NCBI GenBank assembly: GCA_032622095.1
Contig: CP136063.1
Span: 114,782,723 to 114,846,722 of the forward strand
Reading direction: 5' to 3'
DNA from: Siphonodentalium dalli
Lineage: Eukaryota; Mollusca; Scaphopoda; Gadilida; Siphonodentaliidae
DNA length: 64,000 bases
Positions 48,671-59,299 of this stretch are shown here, piece by piece. The position numbers and the translations under genes were made by a program. The notes beneath the pieces are model-generated. The model was not told where the DNA came from. It saw only the letters and a program-made list of their open reading frames with translations, and did not search any database. Position 1 is the stretch's first letter. The number at the start of each line of letters is the position of its first letter.

Positions 48671-49546
48671 GACAGTGAAATAAAACAACAGAGATAAATA
48701 AATCAATTTTAATACAATGTATCCAAATATTTTTTTATTCAATAAAATCTTCCCAAACGAATGCCTCAATAACCTTGGTTTTTCCCCTTCCTTACTGGCC
48801 ACATATATATATACAATTTATTCTAATAAACTTTTCTTTCAGCTCACTGCTATATATATATGTATATTTATAAAACTGTGCTCTATTTTTCTTTTGTTGC
48901 TATTCTACTATTCTCATGTTACTTGTTTGCATTTACCAATAAAAACATCTAAAAAAAATCCAACTCTTAATTTTATCATTCAATGATTCAGTCCCACAAT
49001 TCAGTCCAATTCCCTTCAATAATCTATCAGTACCGGTATCAGTATTATGATCAAATTAAAGCCCTTTGATTAAAGCCCTTTGTAATCAGCGCCTCCACTG
49101 ATTAAACATATCGTTGTGTAAACACGCATGTCTAATCCGCCGTAATCCACGCTCGGCGAGAGGGACTTGCTGCATATACCAGGGACTTGCTGCGTTTACC
49201 GGGGACTTGCTGCATATCCAGGGACTTGCTGCGTATATGGGTTTTTTCCACGGACAGCATTACCTTTTGCCATGCCCATAGCTCATTTTGAGGGCTCCCC
49301 CTATAAATAGGCCTACTCTCTGGATCTCAGTGGCAGCAAGGCAACTTCAAATGCTAGTTTTTTTTTTTGTGTTTTGCATTCATGACATGAATGAATCATG
49401 ATTCAATTTTCAAATGGATCCAAAAAGCATGAACATTTGTGCTTAGCTTGAAGTTTAGGGCCTTTGGACTGTTACTGTTACTAGTGTTAGTGTGTACAAT
49501 ATATTTGTTTTCAGAAGACTAAATTACAAAGCATAATTCTACATAC

Positions 49547-49767
49547 CTGTCTTTGAGAAGAAGAGTCATTTTATTTGTTGGAACTTTTAGTTTCCTGGAA
49601 ATTGTCAACTTAGTTGTTTGGACACTGTCCCAAGAAGAAACGTCAATTTCAAAACTTCCTCCCATTGTTGGACAAACAAGTAACTTCATTTTTCCGACAT
49701 CAACACTGGCAGAGTTTCCAAAACAATTTGTTCTGGGGAAAGTCGTTGTTTCGTTGTTGTTATTCAT
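49547..49767 (-). CDS. midn: midnolin-like exon 1: start codon and most of the ubiquitin-like domain
   Basis: The exon encodes 73 codons plus two bases. I start it at the ATG complementary to 49765-49767; the frame stays open upstream for about 28 codons to a TGA but has no other ATG, and a TTG six bases upstream is not a credible start. Residues 1-26 are polar (NNNN, TTT). From residue 27 the pattern is that of a ubiquitin-like fold: a first strand MKLLVCP, a GGSFEIDV hairpin, the DSVQTTKLTISRKLKVP helix, then the MTLLLKD strand. The segment LKVPTNKMTLLLKD is close to the midnolin equivalent, more so than to ubiquitin or RAD23-type domains. The exon ends AAAGACAG followed by GTATGT, a strong donor. 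The following exon is 45.6 kb away. Other UBL proteins are possible from this exon alone; exons 2 and 3 make midnolin the best choice. Confidence 0.83.
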
Positions 49768-49990
49768 CTTCAAAATATGATGAATTACACACTCAATATT
49801 GAGTATTTCGTTGTGTTCTTTCCCGTTATTCTTGTCCGACTTAGGTCACTTACTCGAGTATAAATACACTGCCAGACTGACACTTCAACTCATGACCTCC
49901 CTGAAAAGTGACGCATTAACCAATCAAAACGCAGAAGCTCAGCAGTGTTCGAATAGACGAGCAGAGACAAACTCTGACGCATGGAGCAGA
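49768..49990 (-). promoter_or_regulatory. midn: candidate midnolin 5' UTR and core promoter
   Basis: Upstream of the exon 1 ATG (higher coordinates, minus-strand gene) there is a TATA-like TATTTATA at 49859-49866. An inverted CCAAT box (ATTGG on the minus strand) lies at 49920-49924. Two copies of TGACGCAT, an ATF/CREB/AP-1-type half palindrome, lie at 49909-49916 and 49975-49982. If the TATA-like box works, transcription would start near 49830 and give a 5' UTR of about 65 bases. Vertebrate midnolin is induced together with immediate-early genes, so CRE-like sites would make sense, but the promoter role here is inference from motif content only. A further non-coding 5' exon cannot be excluded. 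Confidence 0.4.
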
Positions 49991-50347
49991 GGTCCACATT
50001 AAAGGTATACATACTAAATTTAGACCGCACTTTAAAACAGTATACTTTGTTAACTGTGTTGTAAAAGCGCCGGTTTTGATGACCAAAATAGGTTCCTAGG
50101 CCTATTTAGAAAAAAATTATTCTGCCATAAGGAATACCAGTATCGTCAATAGTGTTAAAAATGGTTCCCTGTTTTCATTATATATATAAAGAACCATGGA
50201 AATGGTGGTTCCAAACTAAAATATAAAGGTATTTTGATCCTATAGATAATAGTCTATAACCAAAATGAATTCATTTTTCTCTGTGCATGACTGTGTGATA
50301 ACCAATATTTATGGGAGGCCAAATTCACTTTTCATAATTATTTGTGC

Positions 50348-51912
50348 TTAACCCTTTGAACCCGTAACACCGATATTTAGGTGCAAACGAACCGTGACTA
50401 TATCCCGTAACACCGATATTTCGGTGCAGCGACGACATGATTCGGTAGCAAATTTATATATAGTATAACGAGCGTCAGACCCACTGATTTATATTTAAAC
50501 TGTCCCCACATATGTCAGCGGCGCCCATGGTACGTATGGAATGGTTGACCGCTAGTATCGGGTAGAAATATATGCGCATGCGCATAGCATATAATCTACA
50601 AAAACATACGATATTTTAAGCGAACTGTGCCGCTATATTTACGGCATATAATTTCGTGTTCCCAATGTGTGTACAGAACAGACATAATTTAGACACACAA
50701 TTTCAGTTTAAATTACCCTCGCGTATATTAACCAGTGTTCTGCTACATATGGGGAAGGGTCTATCGCATATGAAGTTGATTTATTCGCGCATGCGCAGAC
50801 TAGCGCAATGACAAATAAATGGTTTATAACGTACTTATACACGACATACCCACTAATATATATATTTAAATTGGCCTATTGAAGTTAGCGCTGGCAAAGG
50901 TGTCTATATGGATTGGCTGCCCGCTATATAGAAACGGCTAGGAAAATATGCGCATGGGCGCAGGCTATAATTCATTTTTTTAAATGCGTTTAAGTGAAAT
51001 GTGGCGCTATATATGACATTTTGTTGCATGTTTCACATGTTAGTACAGTAGACACAATCTAGACAGCTTACTTGAACAATGGGGCCACGATGTGTTACGG
51101 GAAATTACGTTGTTTCTGGTCTCTGTAATATCAGTCTCTGTTGTGCCACATGCAGCAAAACGTCTATCGCATATCAAGTTGACTTACTCGCGCATGGTCA
51201 GGTATATCTTAATTTCACATTAGGATATTGGTTGCATCGAAACGCAATTCGCTGATGTATAATTACAACGTTATAAGCTAGAATTCGTTTATCCTGCAAA
51301 TTTCGGGTAGTTGCATAGTAACCGTTTCTAAGGCGAGATCGGGTGGCAAAGTCTCCCGATCTTACAATGATCAGTGGTCCGTGTATGCATATATCATGCC
51401 TGCACAGTTTCAGGTAGGTGCCCCCTTTCAACATAACCAACACCATGCGACTAGACACTGTCTAAATTAAGGCAAAACATACCACTGAAGCAATTATGTC
51501 ATTCGAGCAGTTGTGGTATTTGCTTAGCAACCGTTGCTACCCTTAAATGGGATATTTGGTTCACTATTCTGGTAGGGTATATCTCAAATTTCACGCTAGG
51601 GTAGTACCTGCATCAAAAAACGCAATCACTGAGGTTGAATTATGACGCTATAAGCTATATTTACATTTTCCAGTCAATTCCGGGTAGTTGCCTAGCAACC
51701 GTTACCAAGGAGTTGTCGCGAGACAAAGTCTCGCGATCTTATAATGATCGCTGATCCATGGGGGATAAACCTGTAAAGTTTCAGACCGGTGTCGCAATTT
51801 GAACATAATCAACACCATGCTACTAGACACTGTCTAATTTAAGCGGACATACCACTGGGAGCTCCGGGTCAGGGTGTCGATCACTGTGGGGCGCCAGGGT
51901 TCAAAGGGTTAA
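50348..51912 (+). mobile_element. 1.56-kb TTAA element, copy 2
   Basis: Same orientation, ends (TTAACCCTTTGAACCCG...GGTTCAAAGGGTTAA) and interior as 40260-41817, with scattered substitutions and a few short indels. It lies at the midpoint of a palindrome: GTGC before the left TTAA and GCAC after the right TTAA. Confidence 0.85.
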
Positions 51913-51970
51913 GCACAATATTATTTGTGCTTAAGCTCAATTATTTGCACTGAAGCACAAATAATTGTGC

Positions 51971-52570
51971 TTAAAGGGGTACTGTACCCAAGATGTTGTT
52001 GTTGGTTTCTATAATCCCCGAGTCGGAGAATAAGGTAACAACTTTTCCATTTTTTGAAAGTCTGTCGAGTACGAAGTATTGTTACGGATGGCAAATTTAC
52101 CGGAATGCAAAAATACAAATTGTCGTTGTCGAGTACTTTTTGTACAGTTTTCAACCAAATGAATCAAATAAACATTATATTATATGCTTAGTAGTCCCAT
52201 ATACTCATTTAAGTTAGTGTATGGTCACTAGTCAATGAGTGGCTTGGGTTTTCTCCCCGTATAAGCATAATGTTTCAAACGATCGTGTGTGCAATTGTTT
52301 TATTAATCCAGTATCCCTCAATTATAATTTGATTACGTTTTGTACACGGAAATTCCAATTTTAAGAGACGCCATTTTATGGCTGGAGCCATAAAATCAAT
52401 TTATATTAAATTATTAACTTTTAAATTATTAAATTTTAAGATAGCCTATTAACCTGAGCGTTTACAGAATACATCTTCGACTCAAATTACTTATATTTCT
52501 ATATAGTATCGATAATAGATCGTTGTTATCACCGGGAATTTATTGAAAATGGCGTACAGTACCCCTTTAA
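51971..52570. mobile_element. AGGGGTACTGTAC-family TTAA element, copy 2
   Basis: Ends TTAAAGGGGTACTGTACCC and GTACAGTACCCCTTTAA. It is 600 bp without coding frame, inserted in the palindromic array. Confidence 0.8.
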
Positions 52571-52838
52571 GCGAAATAATATAATTACGCTTAAGCACAA
52601 ATAAGTTATTTATGCTTGAGCACAATTATTTGCATTTAAGCACAATTATTTTCACTTAAGCTAAATTATTTTCGCTTAAGTGCAAATAAGGAATTTAAAA
52701 ATCATTACCAAACACACCCTGTTTATAGTGACAGAGTCCATCACACATCAGAAGTTCAAACATGGGGAATCTTTAATATGTTATTTTTGAGGGATCGAAG
52801 ATCTATATTGATGGGGAATGAAATGTACATATTTGAGC

Positions 52839-53429
52839 TTAAAGGGGTACTGTACGCCACATGTTGTTGTTGGTTTCTATAGTCTCCGAGTCGGAGAATA
52901 AGGTAACAATTTTTCCATTATTTGAAAGTCTGTTGAGTACGAAGTCATGTTACGGATGACAAATTTACCGGAATGCAAAAATACAAATTGTCGTTGTCGA
53001 GTAATTTTTGTAAAGTTTTCAACCAAATGAATCAAATAAAAGTTATATTATATGCATACTAGTCCCATATAATCATTTAAGTTATTGTATCGTCGCTAGT
53101 CAGTGAGTGGCTTGAGTGTTCTCCCCGTATCATCATAATATTTTAAGCAATCGTGTGTGCGATCGGTTTAAAAATCCAGTATCCCTCAATTACTATTTTT
53201 GATTACGGTAATTCGTAATTTAATTGACGCCATTTTATGGCTCCAGTCATAAATTCAATTTATATCAAATTATTAACTTTTAAATTATTAAATTTTAAGA
53301 TAGCCTATTAACCTGAGCGTTTACAGAATACATCTTCGACTCAAATTACTTATGTTTCTATATATTATCGATATTAGATCGTTGTTGTGACCGGAAATTT
53401 AATGAAAATGGCGTACAGTACCCCTTTAA
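52839..53429. mobile_element. AGGGGTACTGTAC-family TTAA element, copy 3
   Basis: Ends TTAAAGGGGTACTGTACGCC and GGCGTACAGTACCCCTTTAA. It is close in sequence and orientation to the copy 270 bp to its left. Confidence 0.8.
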
Positions 53430-53640
53430 CCTCAAATACCTGTGCTTAAGCACAATTATTTGTGATCAAGCACAAATAATTGTGCTTGTAAAGCGCAAAT
53501 ATTTGTGCTTAAGCGTAATCATAATGTCTTTATCCCTATAAGCATAAATAATTGTGCTTTTAAGCGCATATAATTGTGCTTTAAAACACAAATTACATTA
53601 TTTCTCACTTAAGTGCAAATAATTATTAAAAGTGAAATTG

Positions 53641-55115
53641 GCATCCAATAGATATTTGTATCCTAAAAACAAGAAGCAACTAAGTCTTGTATTGTTGAAA
53701 CTTGCACGTGCTTTTGAAGCGAATGTCATTTTATTATTAAATAGGGCCTGCATGTAGATATATATGCCCATATAGGTCTATGTGACAGCATACACGCATG
53801 GTTTATGTTAAAAACATTCTGATAACTCTTTGCTTGTCGACATTATATTTATTCTCGTGTTGCTTTTGTCCATTAAAGGAACACAATTTTTTATATTGTC
53901 CGTTATTTCGTTAAGGTAGACAGTGCACGATTTCGAAAGGTTGTATGAACTAGGTGGGAATTTTATATTGCTATCTAAAGTTCACCGTCAGTGGTAATAT
54001 TTCGATGGACAAGTGTTTACCAAAACCTCTTTACCCGGCCGATCAGCACGATTTAGCAAAACACGCATGTGTATCCTTCAGCACTTTTTAAGTGATGATG
54101 CTGACGACGGCGTTTGGGGCCGACGTGGTGGGGTTGACATTCCATATAGATATATACTCTATATAAGCTGGCCACCTTCAAACAAAGACCCTCGATATAT
54201 ATAGGGCTCCGCCCATGTTCAAAACTTGAGTTACCTTGCATCGGGATCGAGATGTTGCAAAATGATACTCCTACAGAAGGCGGCGAGAATCAGTGCATGC
54301 CAATACACAGGCCCGTGACAAAAAATTGCCATAACACTAAAAGTACTTATATATATCTAGGTACAGAATATTTTTGTGTTATGACTAATGTTGTGTCAGG
54401 GACATGTGTGTCAATTATGGGATCGCGTGCTCATCACTGCACCACGATACATATTGTTTTACCCAGTTTATTCCGATTCTTGCACTGAATACAACCTAAA
54501 ATGACATCATACTGGAGTTATGAATGACAGGTTTGTCCGATATGGAGGCTTCATTCATGGTTTGTTTGTAGTACCGTATTCAGGGCATAGTCGATCAATA
54601 AGCCCGGGAAAATTATAGATTAATTCACACAAATTGACAGCCAATATTACTACTGGTGGGATGGTTCTGTCAGCTGCTATGACGTAGGTTGGTGCAAAAT
54701 GTAGGCCAACCCGTGATGTGGTCAGATACTGTAATTTAAACACGCATGAAAGGCCCCAGGTGATGAATTGTACACCCGTGAAGGAGAGAAATGGTTGACA
54801 TTGGTTAAATATCGGCATTATCAGCCATCATGGTATGAATCTGCACTTTTATTTTAGTCTGACTTTGAGGACTTATATAAACGGACATGGATCATTTGAA
54901 GCATATTTGATGTACATGTATACTGCAGACTCTAGGCCCTATACGTAATTTGTCAGTATGGGGATAATATAATATTATGTCCATATTAAACAGAAGAAAT
55001 ACTGTTATACTGTGGGAGGCCGTTTTCACATTTATTAAATAATAATTTATAGGTTTGTGATTCGGCATAATTATGCCTTTAGACTGTGTAATTACATTAG
55101 GAAACCGAGATTATT
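53641..55115. other. intergenic sequence, nothing firmly recognised
   Basis: A solo end-like sequence AAGGTAGACAGTGCACGATT at 53914 resembles the ends of the split transposon at 22033. The rest has no matching repeats or credible exon. Confidence 0.35.
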
Positions 55116-55465
55116 CCTTAATTAATTGCGCTTAAGCGCAATTTATTTAACATTATGCTGTGGGCAGCAATTGCACTTAATATAAGCACAATTAAAAAAT
55201 CTTTTTTAATCTCAATTGCGCTTCTATAAGGCGCAATTGAATTGCACTTAAGCGCAATTATTGATCAATGATCATCATAAACAAAACCCCCTTAATTCTT
55301 ATATAAAGAATAGTCTGCAGGATGCCTATCCAGCCAAACCTGATTATAATAATGAACCTTATTTGATCTTCGAGAGTTGCTATTGCACTTAAGCCCAATT
55401 CAGTTGCGCTTAAGCGCAATTGGATAAAGATGTAAAGAATTGCGCTTTAGCGCAATTTAATTAAC
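55116..55465. repeat. second palindromic array, TTGCGCTTAAGCGCAATT type
   Basis: At least six copies or half-copies of AATTGCGCTTAAGCGCAATT and AATTGCACTTAAGCGCAATT, spaced irregularly. They are related to the TTAAGCAC array at 51913-53640 through the TTAAGC core. Confidence 0.65.
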
Positions 55466-56169
55466 AAATGCTCTTTATTATTGGCATATCAGAAATATAG
55501 GCCTATGATAAATAACGCTCTTTATTAATGCTGGGGAAATATATGTGTTCTATATATATTCCATGAATCGTGACTTTAAATAAAGGAATATCAATTCCTA
55601 TCGACACGAGAATGTTCGTCAGAATGAAGAACAGTGTTTTCAAAGTGTTAGAACAGATGAGCTATCTTTTTGTTCACAGCAACTAGCACAAATTCTGAAA
55701 TACATTAATAACCAACATAAACCTCAGTAGGTAACTTTTTAAAATACATGTATATGCATATATCATATATCTAGATTGTTTTATTTATTTACAATATTAC
55801 CGTACCGTACTATGCGTGGTAACACGATTTATAATATAAGTTTATGATTCGTTTACGATAATAATTGCGCGGCTATATATTGGTCCAATTATATACGCAA
55901 AATGGTATATATAATTGTTTTGTTGAAACAGCGTCTGGATACTTAAAATTAACGAGGTAGACTAGTGTTGAAACGATGGTCTAAAGAGTTTAAAGATATA
56001 TACAATGTGACTGGAATATATGCCTATTTCAATTTTGACGTTCATATCTAGACTATTCCCGACAGTCCTTTTCGATTATCGTTACCTATATATATACACA
56101 CATATATGAGCTCTCTTTCGCAAAACCATAGCCGTCGGCGGAAAATTGCATATACTGCCTGGAAGGCTG

Positions 56170-57190
56170 GAACGCGCAAGGCTTTGTGAATAAAATTACC
56201 GATGAAGATTGCCGAAAGCATTTAGAAAAATATGATTTTATAACGATATCAGAAACCTGGCACCACTCTGTGGATGATATAGAAATGCCAGGGTACTGCT
56301 GCTTTGATCTTAGTAGAGGGTCAAATAGTACAATCAGAGGAGGAATTGCCTTTTATTGTAAGAATAAGTATAAGTCTTCTGTAATTAGAGTCTTGAAATT
56401 AAATCAATACGCAATATGGGTTGAATTTTGTGGCAGTATCTTCAATATGCAATCGAATGTAGTATTTATATCCATATATATTCCTCCTGCGAACTCGACT
56501 TTCTGGGCTCATAGTAGAAATTACGATTCCGTGTACGACAGCATTGAAACACTTTTAAAAGATTGTAAGACTTTGTTATCTTGGGAGGGGATTTTAACTC
56601 GAGAACAGCGAAACGGCCGGATTATGTTACAGACGATTGCGATAGGTATGGCGGGCCCCTTCCCAATACGTATAAAGTTGATGAAATCGCTGCACGAGAA
56701 AGTTTAGATGATAAAGTAAACCATTTTGGGCGACAACTCCTCTCATTATGTAAAGCTGCGTCACTGCGTATACTCAATGGAAGAACACCCGGCGATTCTA
56801 GCTTTTGGGAACTTTACGAGTTGTCAATATAATGGGTGCAGTGTAGTCGATTATATTATAGTGTCATGACTGAGAAATATCTGCAGAGAAATATCTATCG
56901 GACGTGTCCTATTTCTGTGTGAAAAATCCAAATGAATTTTCAGATCACAGCCAACTTGCTGTTCACTTAGAATATGTTCAAGAGAGTAGTAATTGTGATA
57001 ATATGTTTATATATGAATATACTGTACCGAAATATTCATTGAAATGGACTAAAGATAGTGCAAACAAGGCAATAATGACTGTTAACAGCAAATAATTCCA
57101 AGACGAATTATCGAGGTTAAGAGTATCGCGTTATGAAGAAACCGCAAATGACACAGAAAAAGCTGTAACTGACTTTACGGAACTTCTTAA
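56170..57190 (+). pseudogene. non-LTR retrotransposon, APE-type endonuclease part
   Basis: The translated sequence shows the order of an apurinic-like endonuclease: WNAQGF at the start, ITISETWHH, RGGIAFYC, VVFISIYIPPANS, then (in another frame) GGDFNSRTAKRPDY, SVVDYIIVS and finally EFSDHSQLAVHLEY. The frame shifts near 56580 and again near 56810, and a stop follows VDYIIVS. No ORF1 is found upstream. The C-terminal linker is cut at 57187 by a TTAA element and resumes at about 57810. Confidence 0.8.
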
Positions 57191-57808
57191 AGGGGTACTG
57201 TACACTAAGATAGGCGATTTTTTTATTTACTCCAATTGAAATAACTTTCAAGTTAGATTGTGTTCGTGTTATATGAGTTTCGTATAAACCTAATTTAGCG
57301 AAGAAAATATTGATCTTGGAATCAAAAATATTACGATTTCAAACTACGCGCCATGTTTTTGACCTTCACCGGAGAAGACGCCGGTCGCAGGAAGAACCGG
57401 AAGTTCATTGCTCACAGCTTCGATTGATGCATTCAATCTCTTCCATCGAACAATCTCACTCCCTATAAAACACTTGACGCTTTATGACTCTTGTTTCTTT
57501 CTCCTTTTTTCCCGAATCGGTTATAACGGGCCTTCTTTTGCGGGTAACATGTTTTGTTTGCAACTCAATAATGTTCGCGAATGGCCGTCGATAAAAGACA
57601 CGCAACATATGCGATTTCAAGAACGATAACTCGTAATGGCATAATTCTCCATTTTATGACTCCAGCCATAATAATTTTACTTTTACGATAGCCTGTTAAC
57701 CGGAACGTTTTCAGTAGACATCGTCGACTCAAATTATAGTTATTTTATAATATAATATTCATATTAGGTCGCTATTGTCACTGGGAATTTATTGAAATTG
57801 GGGTACAG
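57187..57808. mobile_element. AGGGGTACTGTAC-family TTAA element, copy 4, inside the LINE
   Basis: The left end TTAAAGGGGTACTGTACAC is intact. The right end has decayed to GGGGTACAGAACTGAA and the second TTAA is lost. The interior keeps GACTCCAGCCATAA and AGCCTGTTAACC blocks of the family. Confidence 0.65.
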
Positions 57809-58960
57809 AACTGAATAAGTCGGCATCCAAAACTGTAAAGAATGGTAAAATTAAGCAATATAAAAAACGTAGGTGGTTTAATGATAAGTGTAAAACACTA
57901 AAATGCATAATGCAAAAAGCTGTGCGCGAAATGAGAGAGCAGCCGCTGAATAAAAGTTTAATTGAAAAATTTTGCGCAGCCAAAAAAGCATATAAAAGGG
58001 AAACTAAATATAGAGCTAAATTATTCCGACACAAATTTGCAATAGAACTTGAAAACATGGAAACGTCAGATCCGAGTGAATACTAGTGCTGGAAGTTTAT
58101 TAAAAAAATGAGAGATGATAGTAGGAAAGATAACGACGATCTTGATCCAGACATTAGTGTTAAATTCTTTAATGATTTATATTGCAACAGCGCTCATCGG
58201 GATAAAGATACTTTTATATGTAAAACAGACAAACCTAAGATCATTTGCGATCTCAATAATGATGAAATTTCGACCCTGGAAGTAATAGGCGTTCTGAAGA
58301 GTTTGAAAAATAATAAATCTCCAGGCAGTGACGGGCTGTGGAATGAACTATTGAAAGCCGTCGGATCGATTATGGCACAAGATTTAACAAAGTTGTTTAA
58401 TTTGGTTCTGAACTCTTCATATTATCCTACATGTTGGAGCGAGTCCACACTGACACCTATCTATATAAAAAAAAAGGTGATCGTCACGATCCAAACAATT
58501 ATAGAGCTATAGCTTTGAGCAGTTCTATAAGTAAAATATTTAACAAAATAATCAATACACGAATTTCCAAATTTTTGGATGATATTATAAGTGATAATCA
58601 ATATGGATTTAGATAAAATAGAAGCACGATTGATAGTGCGTTCATTTTGAAATCGCTAACTACTAAGTACCTGAAAGAGGCAAAACCTCTATATATGCAG
58701 TATTTGTAGACTTCCGTAAGGCATTTGATACTGTCCACCGAGAGACATTAATGTTTACTAAATTGAAACATGTTGGTATCAATGGCATTATTATGAAAAC
58801 TATTGAATCTATGTATGCGCCAAGTGCTTATTCGGTACGAACTAGCCAAGGTTATGGGCCTCATATGATTTCAAATGTTGGCGTTAGACAAGGATCCCAC
58901 AATTTTCAAAATATTTATTGATGACATTAGCAGAAGAATAGGCGCCTCGTTACCCCCACA
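57809..58960 (+). pseudogene. non-LTR retrotransposon, reverse transcriptase part (truncated)
   Basis: After the linker WFNDKCK and a basic helix, reverse transcriptase motifs follow in order: LKNNKSPGSDGLWNE, DPNNYRAIALSSSISKIFNK, DNQYGFR, FVDFRKAFDTVHRET (motif A) and NVGVRQG. The sequence then resumes in another frame at TIFKIFIDDIS (motif B region). In-frame stops occur near 58085, 58614 and 58708, and a frameshift near 58470. The sequence ends abruptly at 58959, where an inverted-repeat arm begins, so the catalytic loop and thumb are absent. It is the same element as the endonuclease at 56170; the clade is probably CR1/jockey-like, by overall motif style only. Confidence 0.8.
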
Positions 58961-59160
58961 TCTAAAAATAGAATTTGTGGGTCTAAAATTGGTTGTACTA
59001 AAATATTCCCAAAATATCAAAACCCAAAAAAAAATTTCAAAAATTTCAAAAATTATTTTTTCCAAAAATCCCAAAACTTCCAAAAAATTTTAAAACCCCA
59101 AAATTTCAAAAAAGAAAAAATTTCAAAACCCTCCAAAATTATTTCTCTAAAAAAAAAGTT
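58959..59160. repeat. single arm of the terminal palindrome family
   Basis: Starts CATCTAAAAATAGAAT, continues GGGTCTAAAATTGGTTGTAC and AAAATATTCCCAAAA, then degenerates into AATTTCAAAAATTTC-type repeats. The same arm starts at 63333 and, inverted, ends at 64000. Confidence 0.75.
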
Positions 59161-59299
59161 TAAATAAAAAATTTATAACGAGTTTTCGGTTTCTGATAAT
59201 CTCGATATTAAAAAAATGTCGAATGTTAAATTATTTGCGTGTAATATCTTTCGTTATTTTTTTTTTGTTCAACCAATGTTTCAATGTATTTATTAATCG

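Larger units (their letters stand above)
46573..49237 (+). mobile_element. Mutator-like element with tandem-repeat inverted ends
   Basis: Each end is about 79 bp long and made of four 20-bp repeats containing GCAGCAAGTCCC: 46573-46651 direct and 49159-49237 inverted, nearly identical when one is complemented. The interior holds a G+C-rich leader (47150-47470), a nested TTAA MITE (47525-47780), a zinc-finger start and a MULE transposase end (separate entries). I found no target duplication outside the ends. Confidence 0.72.
1277..49767 (-). other. midn: midnolin-like gene, visible span (3 exons, 5' part of gene)
   Basis: This entry gives the span of the host gene; the exons are listed separately. 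Joining complement(49547..49767), complement(3832..3919) and complement(1277..1333) gives an open reading of 122 codons. It starts with an Asn-rich leader, runs through a complete ubiquitin-like domain, and ends in ARVLQALENLTESQ, which resembles the midnolin segment just after that domain. Exon 1 ends two bases into a codon and exon 2 supplies the missing base; exon 2 ends on a codon boundary and exon 3 starts on one. Midnolin in vertebrates is a nuclear proteasome adaptor that delivers short-lived transcription factors for ubiquitin-independent degradation; its ubiquitin-like domain contacts the proteasome (family knowledge). Introns are 45,627 bp and 2,498 bp. The Catch region and C-terminal helix are not in the window and should lie left of position 1. 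Orthology to MIDN is inferred from collinearity, without a database search. Confidence 0.82.
51913..53640. repeat. palindromic TTAAGCACAATTATTTG array
   Basis: Irregular repeats of AAGCACAAATAATTGTGCTT, its complement and variants with GCGC fill the spaces 51913-51970, 52571-52700 and 53430-53625. They alternate with inserted TTAA elements. Unit borders are blurred. Confidence 0.7.

Noticed and set aside
49553-49802. Plus-strand frames of 62-75 codons overlapping midnolin exon 1
   Set aside because: Antisense shadows of the exon; they carry no motif, while the minus strand has a domain, splice donor and consistent phase.
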